Below, piece by piece: positions 1-6,006 of a stretch of 7,176 nt of DNA. Position 1 is the first letter of the stretch, and each line of letters starts with the position of its first letter. Origin of the DNA: Alphaproteobacteria bacterium (GTDB lineage: Bacteria; Pseudomonadota; Alphaproteobacteria; Rickettsiales; JABSSG01); contig JAHZKS010000114.1 in NCBI GenBank assembly GCA_022600235.1, positions 1 to 7,176 of the forward strand, written 5' to 3'. A model generated the notes under the pieces. The model did not search any database. It was not told the origin of the DNA and worked only from the letters and a program-made list of their open reading frames with translations. Position numbers and translations under genes: made by a program.

Positions 1-1624
1 GTATACCTGTAACTTTTGATATGATTGTTGCTATATCTGCTTCTCTTACAACATTTTTAAATGCTTGGCTCGTTTTTTTCGATTCACTTTCTTCTAGCTT
101 TTTGTTTAGAGTTGGAATTGTTTCATATGTAATTTTTGATGCTTCAGCTAAGTTTCCTTTTCTTTGAGCTACTTCTAGATCATGTCTTGCTTTGTCTAAC
201 TGTTCTTTTATCTTTCTAGCATCTTCCAGCGTTTCCTTCTCCTTCCTCCATTTTGCAGTAAGCTCTGTTGATCTTTCTTCAAGATCAGCAAGGTTAGATT
301 GTATTTTATTCAATTTTTCTTTTGAGGCTTTATCGTCTTCTTTTTTCAGAGCAGACTCTTCCATTTTGAGTTGCACTATTTTTCTATCTAGCTCGTCGAT
401 GTTTTCTGGTTTGCTAAATACCTCCATTCTTGCTCTACTCGCTGCTTCATCTACTAAGTCAATTGCTTTATCTGGCAAGAAACGATCTGTTATATAGCGT
501 TTTGATAATTTCGCGGCAGCAACAATCGCACTGTCAGAGATTCTGATTCCGTGATGTAACTCGTACTTTTCTTTAATTCCTCTAAGTATAGATATGGTAT
601 CTTCTATAGATGGTTCATTTATATATACAGCCTGGAATCTTCGTGCTAAGGCAGCATCTTTTTCTATATGTTGTCTATATTCATCAAGCGTTGTTGCTCC
701 AACGCAGTGTAGCTCTCCTCTTGCTAGCGCTGGTTTTAATAGATTCGATGCATCCATACCTCCTTCGGCTTTACCAGCTCCAACTAACATATGAAGTTCA
801 TCAATAAATAATATAATATCTTCATCTGAATTCTCTATTTCAGATAATACAGATTTGAGGCGTTCTTCAAATTCTCCTCTGAATTTTGCTCCCGCAACTA
901 ATGCTCCCAAATCAAGTGCGATAACTCTTGAGTCTCTAAGATTTTCTGGTACGTCTCCATTTGCTATTCTTACAGCTAAGCCTTCTGCTATTGCTGTTTT
1001 ACCAACACCAGGCTCTCCTATAAGTACAGGGTTGTTCTTTATTCTTCTGGAGAGTACTTGTACAGTCCTTCTAATCTCCTCATCTCTACCAATAACTGGA
1101 TCAATCTTTCCTTTTAAAACTAATTCAGTTACATCTTTAGCATATTTTTGTAGCGCTTGATAATGACTTTCAGCTGTGGGGCTGTCTGCTTTTTTCCCCT
1201 TCCTAATATTTTTTATGATATCTGCAACTTTTTTATCTGTTATTCCATGTTTTTTTAATACAGAAGTGTGGTTAGTCAGGGCTTGAAGAATTCTGTCAAC
1301 AGTGACAAATTGGTCATTATTGGATTTTGATATTTTGGCTGCTTCTTCTAGGAGTTTTGCAGCTTCAGTAGACAAATATGTTTGTCCTGCTCCACTGCCA
1401 CTTATTACTGGTATCTTAGTAATATTTTTATTTAGATCAGAAAATAACGCAGTAATATCTGCACCACAAGTAGATATTATCTCTGTTGCTATACTATTGC
1501 TATCTTCTAATATTTCTTTTAAGATATGCTCTGGCATTAGTTTTTGATGACCAGAAGCAGTAGCAAAAGATAATGCTGCCTGTATAATATTTCTAGATTT
1601 TTCTGTAAATTTTTCTAAATCCAT
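1..1624 (-). CDS. clpB: ATP-dependent disaggregase ClpB, N-terminal 541 codons (3' end outside window)
   Basis: ClpB is a hexameric cytoplasmic AAA+ chaperone that, with DnaK/DnaJ/GrpE, pulls polypeptides out of aggregates. Reading the minus strand from the ATG at 1624-1622 gives one open frame to the window edge. Visible parts in order: Clp N-domain (about residues 1-140, starting MDLEKFTEKS); first AAA+ domain with Walker A GEPGVGKT at 203-210, Walker B ILFIDE ending at D275-E276, and the arginine pair of LARRFQ at 328-329; then the long coiled-coil middle domain (about 400-525), including GNLAEASKITYETIP. That middle domain separates ClpB from ClpA and ClpC. Motif positions run three residues behind E. 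coli ClpB, so the start is very likely right. The frame ends at SKVTGI, the entry to the second AAA+ domain, which lies outside. The ribosome site is weak (AGAAAA). No frameshift is seen. Confidence 0.97.
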   Translation of the reverse strand, partial: MDLEKFTEKSRNIIQAALSFATASGHQKLMPEHILKEILEDSNSIATEIISTCGADITALFSDLNKNITKIPVISGSGAGQTYLSTEAAKLLEEAAKISKSNNDQFVTVDRILQALTNHTSVLKKHGITDKKVADIIKNIRKGKKADSPTAESHYQALQKYAKDVTELVLKGKIDPVIGRDEEIRRTVQVLSRRIKNNPVLIGEPGVGKTAIAEGLAVRIANGDVPENLRDSRVIALDLGALVAGAKFRGEFEERLKSVLSEIENSDEDIILFIDELHMLVGAGKAEGGMDASNLLKPALARGELHCVGATTLDEYRQHIEKDAALARRFQAVYINEPSIEDTISILRGIKEKYELHHGIRISDSAIVAAAKLSKRYITDRFLPDKAIDLVDEAASRARMEVFSKPENIDELDRKIVQLKMEESALKKEDDKASKEKLNKIQSNLADLEERSTELTAKWRKEKETLEDARKIKEQLDKARHDLEVAQRKGNLAEASKITYETIPTLNKKLEESESKKTSQAFKNVVREADIATIISKVTGI

Positions 1625-1656
1625 TTTTCTAAGATTAGTTCATTCTGTTACATAAA

Positions 1657-1685
1657 AGATGTGAATAAAAAATGTTTTTTTCAAG
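1657..1685 (-). promoter_or_regulatory. Predicted heat-shock (sigma-32-type) promoter of clpB
   Basis: On the minus strand a CTTGAAA box (1685-1679) is followed after 14 bases by TCACATCT (1664-1657). The sigma-32 consensus is CTTGAAA, 11-16 bases, then CCCCATNT. The upstream box is a full match and the downstream box keeps C, CAT and the last T. The expected start of transcription is near 1650, leaving a leader of about 25 bases before the clpB ATG. clpB is a classic sigma-32 target, so position and gene identity agree. This is pattern matching by eye in an AT-rich region. Confidence 0.6.
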
Positions 1686-1710
1686 AGGTAGAGAAAAATT
1701 TTATTTGAGC

Positions 1711-1739
1711 TTGCTAAGGTTTTTTATTAGGGATAAAAT
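1711..1739 (+). promoter_or_regulatory. Possible sigma-70 promoter of the acidic repeat protein gene
   Basis: TTGCTA (1711-1716), a 17-base spacer and TAAAAT (1734-1739) resemble TTGACA/TATAAT with 4 of 6 and 5 of 6 matches. Transcription would begin near 1746, about 50 bases before the ATG at 1797. It lies back to back with the predicted clpB promoter. AT-rich sequence makes chance matches common. Confidence 0.4.
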
Positions 1740-1783
1740 TTCAACCCATGGTTAATCCATATTTTGACAATTTTAATTTTCAG

Positions 1784-1789
1784 AGAGGA
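1784..1789 (+). promoter_or_regulatory. Ribosome binding site that fixes the start of the repeat protein
   Basis: AGAGGA sits seven bases before the ATG at 1797. An in-frame TTG at 1764 would add 11 residues, but the ribosome site would then fall inside the coding region and the TTG has no clear site of its own. The ATG is therefore preferred. Confidence 0.75.
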
Positions 1790-1796
1790 AAAGTTT

Positions 1797-2570
1797 ATGT
1801 CCGATGAAACAACAACAGAAGAAGTAGCAGCAGAAGCAGCTCCAGCAGCAGAAGCTCCAGCAGCAGAAGAAGCTCCAGCAGAAGAAGCTCCAGCAGCAGA
1901 AGCTCCAGCGGAAGAAGAAGCTACAGCGGAAGAAGCTCCAGCAGAAGAAGCTCCAGCAGAAGAAGCTCCAGCAGCAGAAGCTCCAGCGGAAGAAGAAGCT
2001 ACAGCGGAAGAAGCTCCAGCAGAAGAAGAAGCTCCAGCAGAAGAAGAAGCTCCAGCAGAAGAAGAAGCTCCAGCAGAGCCTCCTGTTCCAACTTTAGAAG
2101 AGGTACTTGCTTCTTTAGAAGGTGCAGATGAAAAATTTGCAGAAGTGCTTAGTGCTGAAAAAGCTGAAGCAGAAAGATTGTCTGTTGAAGGTGATTTAGC
2201 TATTAATGCTACACATGAACAGAGAGTTGCAGCTCATGCTCAGAAAGCAGCAGATATGCTTGCGGCTTACGAAGCAAAGGTTACTGCACACAATGCTAAG
2301 ATGGATGGCATTAATGCTGAACATTCTGTGGCAAGAGAAGCTAATGTAGATCATTGGCAAGATCATTTTGATCATGTAAAATCTGAATTTAAAGCTGATT
2401 TTGAAGAATGGGCTAGAGACTCAAAAAATGGTTTTGATGCTGTAATGGCAAGATGGCAGACAGAAGGTGTTGCTGATGATCATGCAGAAGAAGCAGTAGA
2501 AGTTGTACCTGCAGATGTTCCTGAAACAGAAACTACTGGTGACACATCAGAAGAAGCTCCAGTAGCTTAA
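1797..2570 (+). CDS. Acidic Ala/Glu/Pro-rich repeat protein, function unknown
   Basis: I do not recognise this 257-residue protein. Residues 1-8 are MSDETTTE. Residues about 9-95 are almost only Ala, Glu and Pro with a few Thr, built from EEAPA-like units, with no Lys or Arg before residue 113. Residues about 99-224 look like a normal, mostly helical, charged domain (TLEEVLASLEGADEKFAEVL through WARDSKNGFDAVMARW), rich in Ala, His and Trp. Residues 225-257 form a second acidic tail that ends in EEAPVA, echoing the N-terminal motif. There is no signal peptide or membrane segment, so it is probably cytoplasmic, unless exported by a route with no N-terminal signal. The low-complexity part uses very few codons (GAA, GCT, CCA, GCA) and is more GC-rich than its surroundings. 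It appears to be a single-gene unit with its own promoter. A surface, effector or scaffold role would be guesswork. Confidence 0.85.
   Translation: MSDETTTEEVAAEAAPAAEAPAAEEAPAEEAPAAEAPAEEEATAEEAPAEEAPAEEAPAAEAPAEEEATAEEAPAEEEAPAEEEAPAEEEAPAEPPVPTLEEVLASLEGADEKFAEVLSAEKAEAERLSVEGDLAINATHEQRVAAHAQKAADMLAAYEAKVTAHNAKMDGINAEHSVAREANVDHWQDHFDHVKSEFKADFEEWARDSKNGFDAVMARWQTEGVADDHAEEAVEVVPADVPETETTGDTSEEAPVA
1863..2028 (+). repeat. 78-bp tandem duplication inside the repeat protein gene
   Basis: The 88 bases at 1863-1950 recur identically at 1941-2028, a period of 78 bases or 26 codons, so the reading frame is kept. The unit encodes EEAPAAEAPAEEEATAEEAP plus AEEAPA. Even the rarer GCG and ACA codons are copied, which points to a recent duplication of a block rather than slow convergence on a composition. 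Confidence 0.93.
2022..2075 (+). repeat. Three perfect 18-bp repeats encoding EEEAPA
   Basis: The 18-base unit GAAGAAGAAGCTCCAGCA occurs three times without a mismatch at 2022-2039, 2040-2057 and 2058-2075, in frame with the gene. It begins where the 78-base repeat ends, so the region has repeats at two scales. Confidence 0.95.
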
Positions 2571-2580
2571 TTTTCTTTAT

Positions 2581-2620
2581 ATGGTTTATGCCTGTGGCTT
2601 CCTGCTGTGGGCATACCCAT
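2581..2620 (+). other. Stem-loop in the spacer after the repeat protein gene
   Basis: ATGG plus TATGCC (2581-2584, 2587-2592) can pair with GGCATA plus CCAT (2610-2615, 2617-2620), with a small internal loop and a 17-base apical loop. It starts ten bases after the stop codon, where a terminator would be expected. No run of T follows on the plus strand, so it is not a typical intrinsic terminator. It may be a 3'-end stabilising hairpin or a weak terminator. Confidence 0.4.
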
Positions 2621-2651
2621 AATTCCTCTAAACTCTTTATATATAAGAAAT

Positions 2652-2679
2652 TTGACATTTGAATGGATCTTTGTATGGC
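2652..2679 (+). promoter_or_regulatory. Possible sigma-70 promoter of the 148-residue protein gene
   Basis: A perfect TTGACA (2652-2657) is followed after 16 bases by TATGGC (2674-2679), a weak -10 box that keeps only the first three bases of the consensus. The gene's ATG follows at 2718 with AAAGGG (2705-2710) as ribosome site, seven bases upstream. Confidence 0.4.
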
Positions 2680-2717
2680 TCAGGATTGTTAACATTATTT
2701 AACAAAAGGGTATTGGT

Positions 2718-3164
2718 ATGACATCAATTACTAGAAATGATCAAAAAGGTGAAGTAAAGCCAAAGGAACTTTTTATTTATGACCCTATGCAACCAGCTTA
2801 TATGGATTCTTTGTTAGAAAGCCTTAGAAATAGTGAGCGTTATAATTCTTGTGGAAAATTCTTTTCTGATACTCTTTCTAAGGATTTTATTCGTGCAACT
2901 ATGCTTGATGACGTTGATAAGAGGATTGTTTATATAATATCAGATACTGGGGAGAATATCATCACGATGCCGAGTGATAAAGAAATCAGGCAATCAGAAG
3001 AGTATATTAGATCTTTTGATATGAGTGTTTTACGTATAGATAATGCATTAAATATTTTAGAAGATGAGTATAGCAGCTGGTCAGGTTTTTTTGGTTGTTA
3101 TACTGAAGATGATATAACAGAATCTCACCTAACGGGAAATAAGGTTGTGCATCAAGAATTGTAA
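2718..3164 (+). CDS. Hypothetical soluble protein, 148 residues
   Basis: I do not recognise this protein. It starts at an ATG with a good ribosome site (AAAGGG, 7-base spacing) and ends at the TAA at 3162-3164. It has no signal peptide or membrane segment and is rich in Asp, Glu, Ser and Ile. A stretch around residues 68-83 (KRIVYIISDTGENIIT) looks like two short beta strands with a turn. The parts around 28-40 and 87-115 look helical. There are two cysteines (45 and 127), not arranged as a metal site. Normal codon use, the ribosome site and the length argue for a real gene. It is probably its own transcription unit. Its stop codon lies one base from the stop of the converging symporter gene. 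It may be a lineage-restricted protein. Confidence 0.75.
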   Translation: MTSITRNDQKGEVKPKELFIYDPMQPAYMDSLLESLRNSERYNSCGKFFSDTLSKDFIRATMLDDVDKRIVYIISDTGENIITMPSDKEIRQSEEYIRSFDMSVLRIDNALNILEDEYSSWSGFFGCYTEDDITESHLTGNKVVHQEL

Positions 3165-3165
3165 G

Positions 3166-4374
3166 CTATAGACTCTCTTCTTTTAGTTCTTTATCTACAA
3201 CGCTTGTCACACAAGAATCAGACCATACGTTGATAGCTGTTTCAAACATATCTAGTATTGTGTAAAAAGGCAGTATTATACCCATCATGTAAGTAGAGAC
3301 TCCCATACTTGCTAAATATGCTGATGCCATGAAGAAGCATCCCATAGGTACTCCTGCGTTTCCAATAGCTGCAATTACTGCAAGAAAAATCCAGCTTATA
3401 TAATCCATTTCTGTGAAAATAATACCATTGCTCTGAGATACAAATAATACAGTAATATATATAAACCCAGCACAAGCATTCATATTTATTGTAGTGCATA
3501 ATGGTACAATAATAGATGACGTTTTAGAATTAATGTTTAGATTCTTATTTATACAATGTATTGTGGTAGGCATTGTTGCACTAGACGATTTTGAGAAGAA
3601 TGCTGTAACAAGTGCAGGTATCATTCCTTTAAATGTTTTTACAGCAGAGATTCCTTTCATCTTCAAGAATAGAGGTAATATGACAACTGTTTGCAAGAAG
3701 TTTGCTAGCATTATAGCTGCTATGTAATAAACTAAGCTATCAACTTTAAATCCAGACTGTATGTCTTTTACAAATTCAACAGCAAAAGCCCACATTACAA
3801 AGGGCATTAATCTTAAAACAAAAGTAGCAATCTTCATGAATAATTCAAAAAAAGTACTAAATGTATTGTGTATTTGTTCTTTATATTTTTTTTCTAAGAA
3901 TAGTGCTGTTATACCTATTAATAATGCTGCAAACACTACAGCCATTATATTGTTATCAGAAAATATTTTTACAATATTCGCAGGAATAATATTTATTAGA
4001 TAGCTTGCGATATTAGATACTTGCAATGTGTGGTTTGATTCTTCAGCATCAATCATGCTAATCTTATTAGATAATAAAAATTTATATACAAGCATTGCTA
4101 TAAAGGCTGCAATTAAGGTAGTTAAAATTGTATATTTTAAGGTTTTACCTAATATTATTTTTAGTGAATCTTTTGTTTCAAGTTTTGTTATAGCAGATGT
4201 AAGAGATAAGAATATTATGGGTAAGCTTATAAATTGAAGTAAATTTACAAAAGCTTTTATAAAAAAACCAGATACATGGTAAATATTATCATTGTTATAA
4301 TATCCAAGTAAAACACCGAATAATAGCGATATTAATATTGAAATATTATATTTTTTACTGAAGTGATTATGCAT
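3166..4374 (-). CDS. Dicarboxylate/amino acid:cation symporter (GltP/GltPh family)
   Basis: This 402-residue inner-membrane carrier belongs to the DAACS family, which couples uptake of acidic or neutral amino acids or C4-dicarboxylates to Na+ or H+. Length and strong hydrophobicity fit. Hallmarks: the serine-rich hairpin KSSSATMPTT (262-271), the TM7 segment TTINMN (294-299), the second hairpin GNAGVPMG (338-345), and TM8 ILDMFETAINVWSD (373-386). Compared with archaeal GltPh, TM8 residues D394, T398, N401 and D405 are kept (D375, T379, N382, D386). R397, which holds the substrate side-chain carboxylate, is replaced by E378, and the usual NMDGT is NMNAC (297-301). Acidic amino acids may therefore not be the substrate. 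The ATG at 4374 is preceded by AGGA at short spacing, and a strong promoter lies upstream. It is transcribed away from coxC. I give no symbol because the substrate is uncertain. Confidence 0.92.
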   Translation of the reverse strand: MHNHFSKKYNISILISLLFGVLLGYYNNDNIYHVSGFFIKAFVNLLQFISLPIIFLSLTSAITKLETKDSLKIILGKTLKYTILTTLIAAFIAMLVYKFLLSNKISMIDAEESNHTLQVSNIASYLINIIPANIVKIFSDNNIMAVVFAALLIGITALFLEKKYKEQIHNTFSTFFELFMKIATFVLRLMPFVMWAFAVEFVKDIQSGFKVDSLVYYIAAIMLANFLQTVVILPLFLKMKGISAVKTFKGMIPALVTAFFSKSSSATMPTTIHCINKNLNINSKTSSIIVPLCTTINMNACAGFIYITVLFVSQSNGIIFTEMDYISWIFLAVIAAIGNAGVPMGCFFMASAYLASMGVSTYMMGIILPFYTILDMFETAINVWSDSCVTSVVDKELKEESL

Positions 4375-4398
4375 TTTCCTGTATATCTATAGCAATGT

Positions 4399-4428
4399 AG
4401 TATACCAATAGCTTTGTGATATAGTCAA
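4399..4428 (-). promoter_or_regulatory. Strong sigma-70 promoter of the symporter gene, with extended -10
   Basis: On the minus strand TTGACT (4428-4423), an 18-base spacer and TATACT (4404-4399) match the consensus at 5 of 6 positions each. The -10 is preceded by TGG, giving the extended TGnTATACT form. Transcription should begin near 4392, about 18 bases before the ATG. Confidence 0.65.
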
Positions 4429-4455
4429 TCTATACTTCTTTAAGGACAAATCTTA

Positions 4456-4483
4456 TAGACAATGAATCAAAATATTTTATATT
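4456..4483 (+). promoter_or_regulatory. Possible sigma-70 promoter of the coxC operon
   Basis: TAGACA (4456-4461), 16 bases, then TATATT (4478-4483), each one mismatch from consensus. Transcription would start near 4490, about 26 bases before the coxC ATG. It is divergent from the symporter promoter, with the two -35 boxes 27 bases apart. Confidence 0.5.
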
Positions 4484-4515
4484 CTATAGTGTGTAAATTA
4501 TTTTTCGTATAGGTT

Positions 4516-5343
4516 ATGGGAAACAATCATAAAGTCGGTCATAAATACCATTTAGTAGATCCTAGTCCGCTGCCGTTAATTACTTCTGCATCACTATTTA
4601 TACTGGCTATTGGGGCGGTGTTATTTATGCATGAATATAAGTTAGGTACCCCAACATTGATGCTTGGTTTAGCAGGAGTTCTTTACTCTATGTTTGCTTG
4701 GTGGAAAGATGTAATAAAAGAAGGTAGAGAGGATAAGGCACATACTAGTGTTGTTAGGCAAGGTCTGAGTCTTGGCATGCTTCTCTTTATTATATCAGAG
4801 GTGATGTTTTTCTTTGCTTTTTTCTGGTCTTTCTTTGATGCAAGTATTTTTCCTGCGGATATCTTAGATGGTGGCGTATGGCCAGAAAAAAAAGGTGTAT
4901 GGCCTCCAGAAGGTATTAAAACTTTAGACCCATGGAATATACCATTTCTTAATACATTAATATTACTTCTATCAGGAACAACAGTAACTTGGGCTCATTA
5001 TTCCTTAATAGAAAATAAGCAAAAAGATTTAGTAAAAGCGCTGACTATCACTGTGGCTCTAGGCGCAATTTTTACAACTCTCCAAGTATACGAATATTAT
5101 CATGCTGAATTCCAGTGGAAAGATGGTGTGTTTGCTTCAAACTTTTATATGGCGACAGGTTTTCATGGCTTCCATGTTTTAGTTGGAACTATCTTTTTGT
5201 TCATCTGTTTGCTTCGTGCCAGAGCTGGACATTTTCAGAAAGGATATGGTCATTTAGGTTTTGAATTTGCTGCTTGGTATTGGCATTTTGTAGATGTAGT
5301 GTGGTTATTCCTTTTTGTATTTGTGTATGTTTGGGGGAAATAA
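4516..5343 (+). CDS. coxC: Cytochrome c oxidase subunit III
   Basis: Subunit III is the seven-helix inner-membrane subunit of the aa3-type terminal oxidase. It stabilises subunit I and supports proton uptake. The 275-residue product is a typical length and starts MGNNHKVGHKYHLVDPSP, the usual family opening. Other hallmarks are ISEVMFFFAFFWSFF (93-107) with the conserved Glu (E95) that corresponds to the carbodiimide-reactive site, GTTVTWAHYSL (154-164), the helix entry FYMATGFHGFHVLVG (210-224), and the C-terminal FEFAAWYWHFVDVVWL (249-264). The ATG has only a short AGG two bases ahead; no better start fits the family alignment. Genes for subunits I and II are not next to it, at least upstream, where a divergent transporter gene lies instead. 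It leads directly into SURF1. Confidence 0.97.
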   Translation: MGNNHKVGHKYHLVDPSPLPLITSASLFILAIGAVLFMHEYKLGTPTLMLGLAGVLYSMFAWWKDVIKEGREDKAHTSVVRQGLSLGMLLFIISEVMFFFAFFWSFFDASIFPADILDGGVWPEKKGVWPPEGIKTLDPWNIPFLNTLILLLSGTTVTWAHYSLIENKQKDLVKALTITVALGAIFTTLQVYEYYHAEFQWKDGVFASNFYMATGFHGFHVLVGTIFLFICLLRARAGHFQKGYGHLGFEFAAWYWHFVDVVWLFLFVFVYVWGK

Positions 5344-5348
5344 CCTCC
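5333..5348 (+). promoter_or_regulatory. Possible hairpin for coupled translation at the coxC/SURF1 junction
   Basis: GGGGG (5333-5337) can pair with CCTCC (5344-5348), with one G-U pair. The six-base loop (5338-5343) contains the last codon and the TAA stop of coxC. The GGGGGA is the only ribosome-site-like sequence before the SURF1 ATG at 5350 (spacing about 11). A ribosome finishing coxC would melt the stem and expose it. The stem is short, so this is a hypothesis. Confidence 0.35.
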
Positions 5349-5349
5349 T

Positions 5350-6006
5350 ATGAAAAAGAATATTGCGTTTGTAATTTTATTTTCTTTGCTTTTATGTCTA
5401 GGTTTTTGGCAAATACATAGGCTAGATTATAAGAATTATTTGATTAAAAATATTGAAGTAAATTCTAAGTTACCTCCTGTTAAAATTAATCTATCTGATT
5501 TTAGTAGTAATATTTATAAAAATATTAGCATCAAAGGCAGTCTAAATAACTTAAATACTATATTTTACTATAGGCTAAAAAATAATATTCCTGGATATGA
5601 AGTTATTACTCCTTTGCTGTTAGCAGACAATAGTGTGTTGCTCGTGAGTAGGGGGTGGTTAAAAGATAAAGTTGATATGAGTGGAAATGGGAATGTGCAA
5701 GTTCAAGGATATTTAATAGAAAAATACAGGAGCAGTATTGGTTCGCCAAAAAATAATATAAAAGACAATATATGGTTTGATTTAAATGCAGCAGAGTTAG
5801 AATTAGCCATCGCATCTGAGAAAATCTTACCTTTTATTTTGTTGCTAAAATCTCCTGAAAAATTTGCTGTAGGAGACCAAGATATAGGTTTTGACATACA
5901 CAATTTACCTAATAATCATTTAGGTTATGCAATGACTTGGTTTGCATTAGCAGTAGTGTTGCTAGTAATATTTGTAATAGACTATAGAAATAGAGGGAAA
6001 AAATGA
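5350..6006 (+). CDS. SURF1-family cytochrome c oxidase assembly protein
   Basis: SURF1 is an inner-membrane protein that helps deliver or protect heme a during assembly of oxidase subunit I. The 218-residue product has the family plan: an N-terminal membrane helix (about 4-20) running into LGFWQIHRLDYK (17-28), a periplasmic domain with PGYEVITPLL (81-90) and VSRGW (99-103), then NLPNNHLGYAMTWF (185-198) leading into the C-terminal membrane helix (about 193-211). It is slightly shorter than many bacterial homologues but no hallmark is missing. It begins six bases after the coxC stop and its TGA overlaps the ATG of the peptidase gene (ATGA at 6003-6006), so the three genes are probably cotranscribed. 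Pairing with coxC fits its role. Confidence 0.93.
   Translation: MKKNIAFVILFSLLLCLGFWQIHRLDYKNYLIKNIEVNSKLPPVKINLSDFSSNIYKNISIKGSLNNLNTIFYYRLKNNIPGYEVITPLLLADNSVLLVSRGWLKDKVDMSGNGNVQVQGYLIEKYRSSIGSPKNNIKDNIWFDLNAAELELAIASEKILPFILLLKSPEKFAVGDQDIGFDIHNLPNNHLGYAMTWFALAVVLLVIFVIDYRNRGKK

Noticed and set aside
192..1547. Several plus-strand open frames of 65-101 codons
   Set aside because: All lie antisense to clpB, which is continuous with strong motifs; they are Ser/Leu-rich, as expected from the reverse complement, and lack ribosome sites.
1764..1769. TTGACA as a -35 box for the repeat protein gene
   Set aside because: The position for a -10 box 16-18 bases on falls on the ribosome site (AGAGGA region), with no TATAAT-like sequence.
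1764..1796. In-frame TTG start adding 11 residues to the repeat protein
   Set aside because: The clear ribosome site AGAGGA (1784-1789) lies inside this stretch and serves the ATG at 1797.
1863..2075. CRISPR-like or satellite array
   Set aside because: The units are in-frame coding repeats with no unique spacers, and sit in the middle of one open reading frame.
2581..2635. Intrinsic terminator after the repeat protein gene
   Set aside because: The stem-loop is there but has an internal loop, a large apical loop and no T-run after it; listed only as a stem-loop.
3242..4237. Open frames within the symporter gene on both strands
   Set aside because: They are alternative frames of a gene with clear family motifs; none has a recognisable product or a convincing start.
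5606..5903. Two minus-strand frames across SURF1
   Set aside because: Antisense shadows of a well-supported SURF1 gene, with no homology and no start signal.
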